Shown: piece after piece, positions 32,691-43,297 of the stretch
How positions within the stretch are numbered: the first letter of the stretch is position 1
How the letters are laid out: each line of letters begins with the position of its first letter
Assembly (NCBI RefSeq): GCF_004210375.1
Contig: NC_134827.1
Coordinates: 105,261,285-105,325,284 of the forward strand
Source of the DNA: Tachypleus tridentatus
Taxonomy: Eukaryota > Arthropoda > Merostomata > Xiphosura > Limulidae
Length of the DNA stretch: 64,000 nt
Direction of reading: 5' to 3'
Translations under genes and position numbers: made by a program
Notes under the pieces: model-generated
What the model was told of the DNA's origin: nothing
Database searches by the model: none
The model's input: the letters and a program-made list of their open reading frames with translations, nothing else

Positions 32691-32872
32691 TTATTGGTTA
32701 CAATTTAATGACGTCATATCAAGCCGATCCACTCAGAAATTTTTATTGGTTGCAATTTGATGACACCATATCAAGTTGATGTACTCAATTTTTTATTGGT
32801 TGGAATTGCATGACATCATACCAAGTTGATGTACTCAAAGTTGTTTATTGGTTACAATTGCATGACATCATA
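32691..32872 (+). repeat. Four-copy 51-bp repeat carrying CCAAT and CRE motifs
   Basis: Units start at 32691, 32743, 32793 and 32845. Each reads TTATTGGTT, ACAATTTAATGACGTCATA, TCAAG and a spacer. Each holds an inverted CCAAT (ATTGG) and a CRE-type site 10-15 bases later: TGACGTCA in the first, TGACACCA or TGACATCA in the others. The changes from CG to CA fit decay of methylated CpG. Regulatory use is possible but unproven. Confidence 0.8.
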
Positions 32873-34244
32873 AATAACAGAATGAGCTGTCATGAGTTTA
32901 TGAGTGAACGTTTCAAAGATCACAATGTTTTGTTTTTATTGTTAAAAAATGTTTTGAGTCGAAAGTTACCATGGTTTAGCAACTTTAACCTGTATTTAAT
33001 GAGGAAGTTTGAAGTGTGTTTAGATTCAGGAAATTCGTGGTTTAACAGTTTGAACCTATATTTGATAAGGAAGTCGTGTGTATGTGTTCAAATTCGTGGT
33101 TTAATGACTTATTGACACCGTAACTGAGGACTGAAGTGAGTGTTCAGACTTCCAGAAACAGTAAACATTTGAACGAATCGAGTTTGTTTTACCTCACATA
33201 AGCGTTGTTTAATTGGATATCACTAGCTTCTCAAACATCCCTGGCAACTTGTCACTTTTTGTGGATTTGTTTTTCTTTTTTCTGAAGCTCAAATATTGTA
33301 AGGAACATCATTGGTCAGTAAACAAACGGGGCATATTCAGAGAAAAACTTTCTTTTTATGAAACTTGAATCTCTTATTTAAATCTGGGTGCATAACTAAA
33401 GCTGGAGTAGAAAATACTGAAACGTTATATCCAACTCTGATTTGTCGTTTGAACAATAAAGTGATTCACAAACAGCTATTGTTTATCATGAAACACCACA
33501 GATCACCATGTGCAAACTGAAAATCATTCTAAATTTTTAAGCCAGTTAAAAAGCGTAAAACTTCTTCCAGAAATGATTGAATGGTTCTAAAATTGGAGAT
33601 CCCAGTATTGTTATGTTCTAATCTATGAGAATCTGCTATCGAATTAGGATACAGGATTATAAATAACCCGAGTAATATGAAATAAAACAAATTCAACTTC
33701 TCGAACTGACGGTTCTAACTGTTAGAGAAATCCCTGAAACTTGTAGTAAAATCGACTTAGCAGGGTTTGGGGAAACCAGTTGAAACAAATAACTGAACGA
33801 AGGAAAGACACAATCGGTTAGACAAGAAGCTTAACCACTCTCAGCGAACTAGAGACCTTGCCTATTTGGTATCACTTATGTGTTGCCGACAGTTGTTTTT
33901 GACACCATTTGACTGAGCTGCTCAGAGCATTCTCGCAGTTCTTAAATTTATTTATGTAATCGTTTACAGACTTACGTGGCTGATGAATTTTTAATCATTG
34001 CGGAAACTAAATTTCAATCAGCCATTTTGTTTATTTTTTTTTAGCACAAGATATCAATTTCAATTTCTAGGAATATAATTCTGTTAGTTATAAGTAAAGG
34101 CTAGGCCTAATTGATTGATTAGGCCTAACTGATCTGTTGAAATAATGCAAATTCGTTAATACGCTGCCATGACAATTGTTGTGGAAAATATTTTATCTGA
34201 ATACTTTTAGTCATACGTTTTACATTAACTTTATTTGGTTTAAC
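32873..34244. other. Unique sequence, no gene recognised
   Basis: Single-copy AT-rich DNA. A frame from 32810 to 33115 contains a near-duplicate pair (TGGTTTAGCAACTTTAACC and TGGTTTAACAGTTTGAACC with TATTTAATGAGGAAGT-like continuations), so it is likely an old local duplication rather than an exon. TAGGCCTAATTGATTG and TTAGGCCTAACTGATC at 34104-34136 are a small direct repeat. Confidence 0.4.
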
Positions 34245-34370
34245 AGACACATGTGCCCGTTTGCGGACTTACACCGCTAAAAAACCGGGTTTCGACACAC
34301 GTGGTGGGCAGGGCACAGATCGTCCTTTGTGTAGCTTTGTGCTTAATTCTAAAACAAACAAACAAAAACA
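34245..34370 (+). mobile_element. SINE family C copy
   Basis: GTTTGCGGACTTACACCGC, TAAAAAACCGGGTTTCGACA, CACGTGGTGGGCAGGGC, TTGTGTAGCTTTGTGC, ending AAAACAAACAAACAAAAAC. Head start replaced by CAGACACATGTGCCC. Confidence 0.85.
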
Positions 34371-34465
34371 TACTGCAGTTTATTTTGTTTTAAACCTAAA
34401 TCGCCTTGAACAGTAGCATCTAACGCACTGCCTGACTCTTAAATTCTCCATAGAATCGTTCCATA

Positions 34466-35369
34466 CGAGGGCTGTTCAAAAAATACGCGGACTGACGTCA
34501 TAAAACAAAATGTACTTTATTTAGAAGTTACAGGTCTGGGACCCCTTCAAAGTACTCTCCTCCCCAACGCACACACTTATCCCAACGGTGTTTCCACTTG
34601 TTGAAACAGTCCTGGTTCGCTTCTTTTGTAATGTCCTCCAGCTCCTTCGTCGCATTTGCCTTAATCTCGGAAATCGTCTCAAATCTTCTTCCTTTCAAGG
34701 GTCTTTTGAGTTTGGGGAACAAGAAAAAATCGCAAGGAGCAAGGTCAGGTGAGTAGGGGGGAGGGAAGAACAGTGATCGAGTGTTTGGCCAAAAAACTCA
34801 CGAGTACTGAGGCACAAATTTCGCAGCAACGCGGTGCATCTTCAATTTCTCGGCCAAAATCTCGTAACAAGATCCAACTGATATCCCACACTCTTCAGCA
34901 AGCTCCCTGACAGTCAGACGTCGATTTGCCCGCACCAGGATGTTGATTTTGTCGACGTGTGGGTCGTCGGTTGACGTGGAAGGACGTCAAGGACGCTCAT
35001 CATCTTCTATGGACTGTCGACCATCCTCAAAACGTTCATGCCACTTGAAACATGCCGTACGCTTCACAGCAACATCACCGTAAGCCGGGTTAAGCACAGC
35101 AAAAGTTTCAGTCACAGATTTTCCAAGTTTAACACAAAACTTCACAGCAAGTCATTGCTCCTTCGGGTCATTCATTCTGAAATCCGCCAAACGAAAAAAT
35201 CGCACTCACTTAAAACCGCGTAGCTAATACACAAATGAAGATATCTGCAATCGAGAAATGGCGTCGTAATCAGCTGATATGTGCGAACCTAGCGACACCA
35301 AGCAGATTCCCCTGGAACCAACTGGAGCCGCGCAATTCAAACAGTTAGCGTATTTTTGAACAGACCTCG
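34466..35369 (-). mobile_element. Internally deleted mariner element, 904 bp
   Basis: Flanked by TA on both sides (34464-34465 and 35370-35371). Left end CGAGGGCTGTTCAAAAAATA; right end reversed CGAGGTCTGTTCAAAAATAC. They match apart from one substitution and one A in a run. A full mariner is about 1.3 kb, so roughly 0.4 kb is missing. The transposase remnant reads on the minus strand. Confidence 0.92.
34528..35175 (-). pseudogene. Mariner transposase remnant, catalytic core deleted
   Basis: From an ATG at 35175 the N-terminal DNA-binding part reads KFCVKLGKSVTET, ACFKWHERFEDGRQS, RLTVRELAEECGISVG and KMHRVAAKFVP. The C-terminal part reads PPYSPDLAPCDFFLFPKLKR, RFETISEIKANATKEL and QKWKHRWDKC-like text to GGEYFEGVPDL. 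The stretch holding the first two catalytic aspartates is gone between KFVP and the PYSPDLAPCD motif. Stops occur at codon 8 and after DDERP (both TGA, likely decayed CGA) and at the deletion joint. A one-base shift in a C-run precedes the PYSPDL motif. It cannot encode an active enzyme but could be moved by a related one. Confidence 0.9.
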
Positions 35370-35371
35370 TA

Positions 35372-35752
35372 GTTGACGAAGTTAAACCGAAGTAAAATCT
35401 AATATGGCGTCCATCAAATACACACACACATGAAGAAACTAAGTCGGTGGTATAGAATGCATAATATACTCTTGTTTGAAGAAGTCAGTCACTCGGCTCG
35501 TGATGGCAAAGATCTACGAAGGACGAAGCTAGATTTTTTCCCATAATGCAATAAGCGTGCATAAAAATGTACCACATGATTTTTTGTCAGTACTATTTGG
35601 TGAATTTAATGTGTTTTTAAATTCAAATAACGACTATACATAATACTTTTTGTCATTTCAAGACGAAAAGAAATTGAACCTTTTCTTAAGAATAAAATAA
35701 TAACTAAATTTAAAAACAGATTTCAGATAAATATGTCAAATTAAATAAAGTT
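35372..35752. other. Unique sequence, no gene seen
   Basis: Right flank of the mariner remnant. ACACACACACATGAAG at 35422 may be a trace of a SINE tail. Otherwise featureless. Confidence 0.4.
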
Positions 35753-35960
35753 GTTTGTTTGTTTTTGAATTTCGCGCAAAGTGTAAGAGGGAAGGCAGCC
35801 ATCACCACCCACCGCCAACTCTTGATCTACTCTTTTACCAACAACTAGTGGGATTAAGCGTCACATTATAACAGCTGAAAGGGCGAGCATGTTTATTGTG
35901 ACGGGGATTTGAACCCTGGACCCTCACATTACGACTCAAGCGCCTTAATCACCTGGTCAA
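35753..35960 (-). mobile_element. SINE family A copy, internally deleted
   Basis: Minus strand. The middle jumps from TTTCGCGCAAAG to TGTAAGAGGGAAGGC, losing about 45 bases, and CGCCCCCACGG is lost before CTGAAAGGGCGAGC. Head ends at ACCTGGTCA. Confidence 0.9.
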
Positions 35961-36137
35961 ACAAAGATATGTTAATATTGACAGAAAAGTGTCAATATGA
36001 ACAGAAAGATTATTATAAGTAATTAATGTTTATCATAAATTAAGACAGGACTATCATAGATCACATAATAATGTTAATGCTGAATGTGACAAGTTACTAT
36101 AAAGAATGATAATTATAATATCTTGATGTTTCTCAGT

Positions 36138-36418
36138 GTGCCCGGTATGGCCAGGTGGGTAAGGCATTCGACTCGTAATCCGAGGGTCGCGGGTTTAAAT
36201 CCCCGTCACACCAAACATGTTTGCCCTTTCAGCCGCGAAAGCGTTATAATGTGACGGTCAATCCCACTATTCGTTGGTAAAAGAGTAGTCCAAGAGTTGG
36301 CGGTGGGTGGTGATGACTAGCTGCCTTTCCTCTAGTCTTACACTACTAAATTAGGGACGGCTAGCACAGATAGCCCTCGAGTAGCTTTGTGCGAAATTCC
36401 AAAACAAACAAACAAACA
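36138..36418 (+). mobile_element. SINE family A copy, full length
   Basis: GTGCCCGGTATGGCCAGG to AAAACAAACAAACAAACAAT with every block in order. Few differences from the family wording, so a younger copy. Confidence 0.95.
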
Positions 36419-36589
36419 ATCTCTCGAGTCAGTCAGTTCAGAATTAGGAACCGCTAGCGCAAACATTTCTTGTACGCGCAAAATGCAGTTGCTCATGCTA
36501 TGAACTGAATAATAATGACAGAAAAAACATAAAAGTTTTGCTTCAACTTGACGTATGAAACGTTTTAATTCTGTCTCAAGTACTGTTCC

Positions 36590-37010
36590 AAAGGAGCCAT
36601 TTGCCAGAACCTCCTGTATTATGGATTTTCGGATGTGACGGGGAGTAACACCATAAGCTTACCGCCCGTGGGAGAGAGGAAATTGGTCAGAATGATATGG
36701 AAGGAGCGCGCGCGTTGTAGGGATTCCTGGTATTAATCTTTTATGGAGAAGAGAGAACAAAAGCCGTCTATATCTTGCGGGGACACGCGCTGCTCCGATG
36801 ACGGAAGCACTTTTATATGTTATGACGTCAGAGGCATAGAAAAACGCACGAGACGGTGTAAGTGGTTTATATCTATCTGAGCTGTTTGGTCTCTCGGGAA
36901 GAGGAAACGTGTGTTTAATAAACAGCGTGCGGACGTTAATTTCAAACCGGTAAGGAGAAAGGCTTCAACAGCTGACGACAAGGGAAGAGAGGGAAGTCTC
37001 GTGCGCGCTA
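36590..37010 (+). promoter_or_regulatory. CpG-rich stretch with CRE; possible promoter and first exon
   Basis: Unique and unusually rich in CpG for this window (GGAGCGCGCGCGTTG at 36706, GGGGACACGCGCTG at 36779, GTCTCGTGCGCGC at 37000). It holds ATGACGTCAGAGG at 36822 and donor-like sites at GACGGTGTAAGTGG (36855) and AAACCGGTAAGGAG (36946). Together these suggest a promoter with an untranslated first exon on the plus strand. No coding exon follows within view. Confidence 0.3.
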
Positions 37011-37147
37011 ATCTTTATCAGTTAATATCACTTATAACGTGTAGTCTGGAGTCTGAAGTTAAAGTAAAAAAAGTTTAATAACCTAATTTTTGTGAAATAA
37101 AAAAAAGCAAAAACATACCAGTCAGAACTTTGTGTAGACACCTTTAT

Positions 37148-37265
37148 GTGTGTGTTTTCTTATAGCAAAGCCACATCAGGCAATCTGCTGAGTCCACCCA
37201 TGGGAATCGAACCCCTGATTTTAGCGTTGTAAATCCGTAAACTTACCGCTGTACGAGCGGAGGGC
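37148..37265 (-). mobile_element. SINE family B copy
   Basis: Minus strand: TGTGTGTTTTCTTATAGC, AAAGCCACATCAGGCAATC, GGGAATCGAACCCCTGATT, ACCGCTGTACGAGCGGAGGG. Complete. Confidence 0.9.
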
Positions 37266-37376
37266 GATGTGTGAAAACATTATTCTTATAGAGTCACTAA
37301 TAATCGTGGTCCTACGTATTTTTATGTCTTCTAAATACATTTGTCACAGCACACCCATTACAAATGTATAACTTTG

Positions 37377-37605
37377 CGCATACCGAACCTCTCCCGGTGT
37401 CTAGGCGGGAAAATTTTTGAGCTTATAACGCGAAGATTCGGATTTCGATCACTAAAAGTATGAGAATGAATTATCTGGTAGCTGACTATTGCAAGGTTCG
37501 TTGCACGAGCACGATATGGTCGTAAACCAAAGAGGTACATTTCTGACTGTTACATCCCTGCTGTGGGCACGGCGCAGATAGCTTGCTAATGCAGTGTTGG
37601 GCCTA
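37377..37605 (+). mobile_element. Possible old family C-like SINE
   Basis: CTCTCCCGGTGTCTAGGCGG, GCTTATAACGCGAAGATTCGG, TTTCGATCAC, then after unrelated sequence CTGTGGGCACGGCGCAGATAG. Order fits a family C copy with an insertion, but similarity is weak. The minus-strand open frame over it is a by-product. Confidence 0.35.
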
Positions 37606-38030
37606 ACGTCAAAGTAGCAACTTCGACGACTGGATTAGAGTTGAATTAATGTTAACGTACGTATTTTAAAGCTGACGAATATGTGTGTCGAATTTCGTTG
37701 GCCAATAATCTCGTATAGATACGTTCGTAAAAACCGAGAAAACCATGTACTGTGAGGATATAGATGTAGAAAAGAGTTCTGTGGAAGACATATGTGTGTT
37801 ACTACATTTAGAAAACTCAATAAAACAAACTCTGAGTTGGAAATAATCGAGAAAGAGCATTCTTCTTGTACGTACAAATTACATACAGTACCGAGAAAGG
37901 AGAGATGTTTGAATTTTACTCTCTACCAAGGTTATAATTCATGAACTACAGTCTCTTCCTGTGTTATAATTCATTAACTACATTCTCTGTTTGGATTATA
38001 ATTAATGAACTTCATTCACTACCTAGGTTG

Positions 38031-38146
38031 TCCCCCGCTAGTACAACGGTATGTCTACGGATTTACAACGTTAAAATCAGGAGTTCGATTCCCCTCGATG
38101 GGCTCAGCAGATAGCCCGATGTGGCTTTGCTATACAAAAACACACA
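38031..38146 (+). mobile_element. SINE family B copy with target-site duplication
   Basis: TCCCCCGCTAGTACAACGG to TATACAAAAACACAC. The 10-base TACCTAGGTT lies just before the element (38020-38029) and again just after it. Confidence 0.92.
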
Positions 38147-38290
38147 GTACCTAGGTTATACATAATAGTTTATATACTTGGAACTATTCTCTGCCTCCGT
38201 AATATTTCATGAAATACATTTGTTGTCTAGATGTAAGTTACACTCATTATTTATCAGGTAGGTGACGTGTTACTCTCTGTATTTTCTATA

Positions 38291-39093
38291 TATTGTCTCA
38301 GAGGTGTAACATTCGTCCCTTTGCAAGTATTGTTGTCTAAGAGATGTAATACTCGTTTCTTTGTTATCTGACGGGTGTAACGCTCGTCCTTTTATCCGTA
38401 TTGTTGTCTGAGAGGTATAACACTCGTCCTTTTATCCGTATTGTTATCTGAGAGGTATAACACTCGTCCTTTTATCCGTATTGTTATCTGAGTGGTATAA
38501 CACTCGTCCTTTTATCCGTATTGTTATCTGAGAAGTATAACACTCGTCTATTTATCCCTATTGTTATCTGAGTGGTATAACACTCGTCCTTTTATCCCTA
38601 TTGTTATCTGAGAAGTATAACACTCGTCCTTTTATCCGTATTGTTATCTGAGAAGTATAACACTCGTCTATTTATCCCTATTGTTATCTGAGTGGTATAA
38701 CACTCGTCCTTTTATCCCTATTGTTATCTGAGAAGTATAACACTTGTCCTTTTATCTGTATTGTTATCTGAGTGGTATAACACTCGTCCTTTTATCCGTA
38801 TTGTTATCTGAGTGGTACAACACTCGTCCTTTTATCCGTATTGTTATCTGAGTGGTATAACACTCGTCCTTTTATCCGTATTGTTATCTGAGTGGTATAA
38901 CACTCGTCCTTTTATCCGTATTGTTATCTGAATGGTATAACACTAGTCCTTTTATCCGTATTGTTATCTGAATGGTATAACACTCGTCCTTTTATCCGTA
39001 TTGTTATCTGAGTGGTATAACACTCGTCCTTTTATCCGTATTGTTATCTGAGTGGTATAACACTCGTCCCTTTGTATATATTGTTGTTTGAGA
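38291..39093 (+). repeat. 40-bp minisatellite, about 20 copies
   Basis: The unit is TTGTTATCTGAGTGGTATAA then CACTCGTCCTTTTATCCGTA. Outer units on the left are diverged (GAGATGTAATACTCGTTTC). Variants GAAGTATAA with CTATTTATCCC recur in a repeated trio of units at 38521-38640 and 38641-38760, a 120-bp higher-order repeat. Confidence 0.95.
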
Positions 39094-40198
39094 AAGCAAT
39101 ATTAATATATGTTTAAGTGGACTTAATAAATGTATGTATGTTACGATCAAGATTTTGATGAAAAACCAAAGGGTAAAACAGAAGACAAACCGTGTGTATT
39201 ACATCCAGCGTGTTCTTGCTTTTGTTTCGGTTTCGTCATTTCAAAATTTGAAGATCAAACTCTTGTTGTCATGGCAACTGCTGAGACAACAAATTGATTT
39301 TTCGACTTCGGTCTGCTATTGTAGGTAATTTAAAAATGTATAGATAGAATATAACTATAATTACTGAAATGCACGGCTGAAAGGAACGTTTGAGACCTTC
39401 CTTCTACTAAAACTGTTATTGGCTCTTCTGATATAACGTATTTGCATGTACAAGTCTTCAAGTTAAGTATTTTTATAGTTTAAATATTTATTTATGTATT
39501 GTGATGAAATCACTCATCACAAGACATTGTTAATTATATTAATGGTATTAAAAATGCATAACCACAAATAAAGCCAGTAATAAGAAAAGCTTATTAAATA
39601 TACTGTTATTACATTCTTAGAAATCTTAGAATATACTGATTAATCGGTTGGATAACTTCGCTATCAACGATGTTTTCGGTCGTAAACCCAATAATATCCA
39701 AAGAGGTGCGACCAGCTTAGGATACTTAAGTTAGTCCTGAATCCGTATAATAAGCTTAAATTACAAAATAACCTGTATAATGATACATATTCATTATACA
39801 GATTACGAGGTGAAGGTCCTAAACACCTGGCTGTGCCGGACTTTCCGGTAAATGAATGATAAGAAATTTTTTTTAAGTCATTATTTAAAATACATATTAA
39901 CATGCATGATTATATGTGCACACATACAAATAGGTGTGTTATGACCTTTCTTTTTATCCTTATCCTCAAAGCTAATAAGTAAAAATTACTGTTTGTTTAG
40001 TCCCAAAATAAAACTCCAAATTAACTGATGTTCAGAAACAAAGATATTCGAAAACCATTTCAAGTAAAATCTAGGCTAGATTAAAAGAAACAAACAAAGA
40101 GAAAGCTGCTGAGATTTAAAAGTAGTTATGACGGCTCTTGTCTCTAATATTTCATGTTCCCTAAATTACTTTAAATCTGTCGGCGTCAGTTGTGAGTC
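39094..40198. other. Unique AT-rich sequence with a SINE head fragment
   Basis: At 39790-39842 a minus-strand scrap of family A head (GATTACGAGGTGAAGGTCC, CACCTGGCTGTGCCGGAC) remains. The rest holds no repeat or supported exon. Confidence 0.4.
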
Positions 40199-40850
40199 CA
40201 GGGGCGTAGATCCTGGGGTTATGGGGGTACATCCCCCTTTCATTTTAGTTAGGGTGTATGGTGCATACAATCAACCCCCCCTACAGTTTGGTCTGTTGAA
40301 TTGTTTTATTGCATCACAGGCCTACAAATTGCGTGTTTGTTCGTGTGATTCTCATGTTCTTTCCAATCGAATTACATAATTAGGCCTAGATGTAAGCTTT
40401 TTCAGTAGCCGAAATGTACATCTTTAATATAGGCGTGCTTCTAAGCTTTTCGATCTAAGCGATAGTTCGTAATCATTTTAGGTGGGGTGTATGGTGCATA
40501 CAATCACCCCCCCCCCCCTACAGTTTGGTCTGTTGAATTGGTTTATTGCATCACAGGCCTACAAATTGCGTGTTTGTTCGTGTGATTCTCATGTTCTTTC
40601 CAATCGAATTACATAATTAGGCCTAGATGTAAGCTTTTTCAGTAGCCGAAATGTACATCTTTAATATAGGCGTGCTTCTAAGCTTTTCGATCTAAGCGAT
40701 AGTTCGTAAGTATCAGTCAGTAGGTCCTTTCATGTTTACAGCTTTCAGGTTCACGTAATCAGAGATTACCAATTTGCAAATTGAACAGTCCACATAAGTG
40801 GTTGCAAAAATCATCCTCCGCACCATCGGTTGTAAAAAATTACGCCCCTA
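40199..40850. mobile_element. Possible MITE with 10-bp end inverted repeats
   Basis: CAGGGGCGTA at 40199 and its near complement TACGCCCCTA at 40841-40850 bound a 652-bp block that contains a tandem 233-bp duplication. CAGGGGCG-type ends are common in hAT-like non-autonomous elements, but I see no 8-bp target duplication (flanks TGTGAGTC and ATTGTATA differ), so this is tentative. Confidence 0.35.
40241..40709 (+). repeat. Tandem duplication of a 233-bp unit
   Basis: CATTTTAGTTAGGGTGTATG at 40241 restarts as CATTTTAGGTGGGGTGTATG at 40474, and the two copies stay near-identical through GATCTAAGCGATAGTTCG. The main differences are a longer C-run in the second and a few substitutions, so duplication is recent. 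Stops in all frames. Confidence 0.95.
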
Positions 40851-42573
40851 ATTGTATAAAAAATTTATACTGATGAGGAGGCCGAGATAGTTTAACTCAA
40901 TCACGAAAAATGTGGAACAATAACACACGTACTTTAGGTATCTCGATTTATTCACACACGAATTCGAGTTATCGGTCTTTCACAGATGTAAACGTCGTTA
41001 TGCGAGACCAAGAACAACTGTTGTTCGAACTGCGGAACTTCGAACTAACAAAATAAATGTTCGCACTTTATAGACAAACCACTGTATATCATGCAAAAAA
41101 ACGACAACTCACTTTTAATTGCTTATATGATAAAAACAAAAACACCTTTTAGCCCTCGGTCACCCTCGTACTTTTGTTAAAACGACTTTGATTCTTCTGC
41201 TCCATTAGCTGTGTAGTCGGCCTTCAAATCCTTGTTAACTCTGTAAGAAGGCTTGGCTCCTTTTGTCTGTTTCTGTTGCAGCGTAGAAGTAAATTGTTCA
41301 TAGAAAACAAAGGGTGTGTGAACGTGCTTTTTGCCTCTCGACACGAGATGTCGCTTTGATAAAATGAAATAATGGAGAACGAGAATATTTTTCAGCGATT
41401 TGGTAAAAAAAAATTACGCAATTTTCAAAACGTGTGCGAAACAAGTGTAGGAAAAGCAAGAAATATTCCATTTGTTCAAAACATCCGGTGAGACAGGGCC
41501 TTCTCTAAACATCCGGTGAGACACGGTCTTCTCTAACGAGCCGTCACTGTAACGTGAAGTAACCTTGGCCAGGGTATCATACTGTGAAATAATTCGTTCT
41601 TTGCTTCTCACTGCCCAAAAAGAAGCGCGATTCGAACTTTGAGGCTGTGGGTGCGTTATAGGAGTAATGGTCAAATCCAATTATTCGGTCAAACAATAGT
41701 AGTCCAAGGGTCAGCGGTGAGCGTTGTTGGCTAGCTGCCAAATTAGGGACTATGCTATGCTCAGGTAGCCCTTGTGTAGCTGCGTGTGTGGATACAAAAC
41801 AGAATAAATTTCTGAGCACGCACGTGCATCGCGTTCTGTTAAATATAACCTTTTAAATTTCCAACTCAGTCTTTGAATCATACATATATATATATATAAT
41901 ATTCCAACTTTAAACCTTTTTTCATTTGGTTTAACACTTGCCAAATAAACTTATCCATTAAAAAAAAAACAGGTGTCACCGAAACGGGGATTCTTTCTCT
42001 TTTTTTTTTGCGTTATTGTCTAATGACATTTATTAAAACGTTATAGTCTAGGAAAATGTTTTTTCAATATACATAATTACAAAACGTCACCAATAAGGGA
42101 AATATAAACCATTAAGCTGAATAATATTTTAGCTAAAGCTATTTAATTACGAAAATGTCTGAGTAGTGTTCGAAATTCCCTTGACAACAATGTTATTTGA
42201 CATTTCTTAATGAATTATTCACTAATTATCTTCCACTACTGACTCATATTCTGGTATCTCACTGCCCCTATGATAAATAAGCCATTGCAATGCACAAACT
42301 GTTATACGTACAACGAACACACATTTGAGAATGTAATATTAGTGTTTTAGTATATTGTACGCGTACTAACTTATATCCCTTGCTTATTACGATGTATGCC
42401 TGTACCTACCTCTTTAATATAACTGAGCCCGGTAACCAATGGAAACAGCATCGCACGCAATCTGTTCTACGTCATCATTTGTTTATCACGGTAGTTTCGA
42501 GTTGTTAAACTTCAGACATAAAGAAAACAAACAAATCTGGTGCGTATAGAACGTGTAGTTGAATATTGTTATA
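40851..42573. other. Mostly unique sequence with an old SINE-like patch
   Basis: At 41645-41790, GCTGTGGGTGCGTTATAGG, AGTAGTCCAAGGGTCAGC, GGTAGCCCTTGTGTAGC is a diverged family A body, close to the patch at 17375. A short duplication of AACATCCGGTGAGACA occurs at 41480-41530. ACCAATGG and TACGTCATCA near 42436-42475 resemble CCAAT and CRE sites. Confidence 0.45.
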
Positions 42574-42815
42574 GAAGCCAGGTTGTTAGGTCGTTCGACT
42601 CGTAATCTGAGGGTCGCTTCATACCAAACATGCTCGCCCTTTTACCCGTGGAGGCGTTATAATGTAACAATTAATCACACTATTCGTTGGTAAAATAGTA
42701 GCCCAAAAGTTAGCAGAGGGTGGTGATGACTAGTCGCCTTCCTTCTAGTTTTACACTGCTAAATTAGGGACAGCTAGCGCAAGTAGCCCTCGTGCAGCTT
42801 TGCGCGAAACTAAAA
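42574..42815 (+). mobile_element. SINE family A copy, head damaged
   Basis: GCCAGGTTGTTAGGTCG, GACTCGTAATCTGAGGG, then a jump straight to CATACCAAACATGCTCGCC, losing the B box. Body and tail follow to CAGCTTTGCGCGAAAC. Confidence 0.9.
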
Positions 42816-42825
42816 TATTTAAATT

Positions 42826-42900
42826 TGGGTTTTGGTACCTGTAACGGGCAGAGCACAAATGGCGCGTTGAGTAGATTTTTGCGTAATAACAAACAAACGA
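42826..42900 (+). mobile_element. SINE family C 3' fragment
   Basis: TGGGTTTTGGTACCTG, TAACGGGCAGAGCACAAATG, GTAGATTTTTGCGTAAT, AACAAACAAAC. It lies directly after the family A copy. Confidence 0.7.
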
Positions 42901-43225
42901 ACAAAAGCCAAGCCTGTTACGTTAGTTTCAAAATATGACAGAAAGCCATTATTTTTAGTCATTCGGTTAGTTTAATCAACACATTTCTACCTTGAAGACA
43001 ATATAATATATTAATGTTTTTCTATTACATATTTTTATTTATATAAGGTGGTATTTTCTACAAATATCTGACCTCATTTAAAACTTACTCGATTTCCCCC
43101 TAGCAATAGCATAGGTTCGCTTGTGTAATGCGTACAAATTCCACCACCACCCACCCACCCACCAACCCTATTTGTTGCTGCGAAATTCGAGTTTGTTTGT
43201 TTGTTTTTTTACTTCATTCTTATTA

Positions 43226-43297
43226 GGCCCGGCATGCCCAGGTGGTTAAGGCACTCAACTGGCAATTCGCGGGTTCGAATCCCCGTCGCGTCAAATT
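43226..43297 (+). mobile_element. SINE family A head only
   Basis: GGCCCGGCATGCCCAGG, TTAAGGCACTCAACTGGC, GCGGGTTCGAATCCCC, GTCGCGTCAAA. Only the tRNA-like part is present. The anticodon region reads CTGGCAATT, so it is not a usable tRNA gene. Confidence 0.85.
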
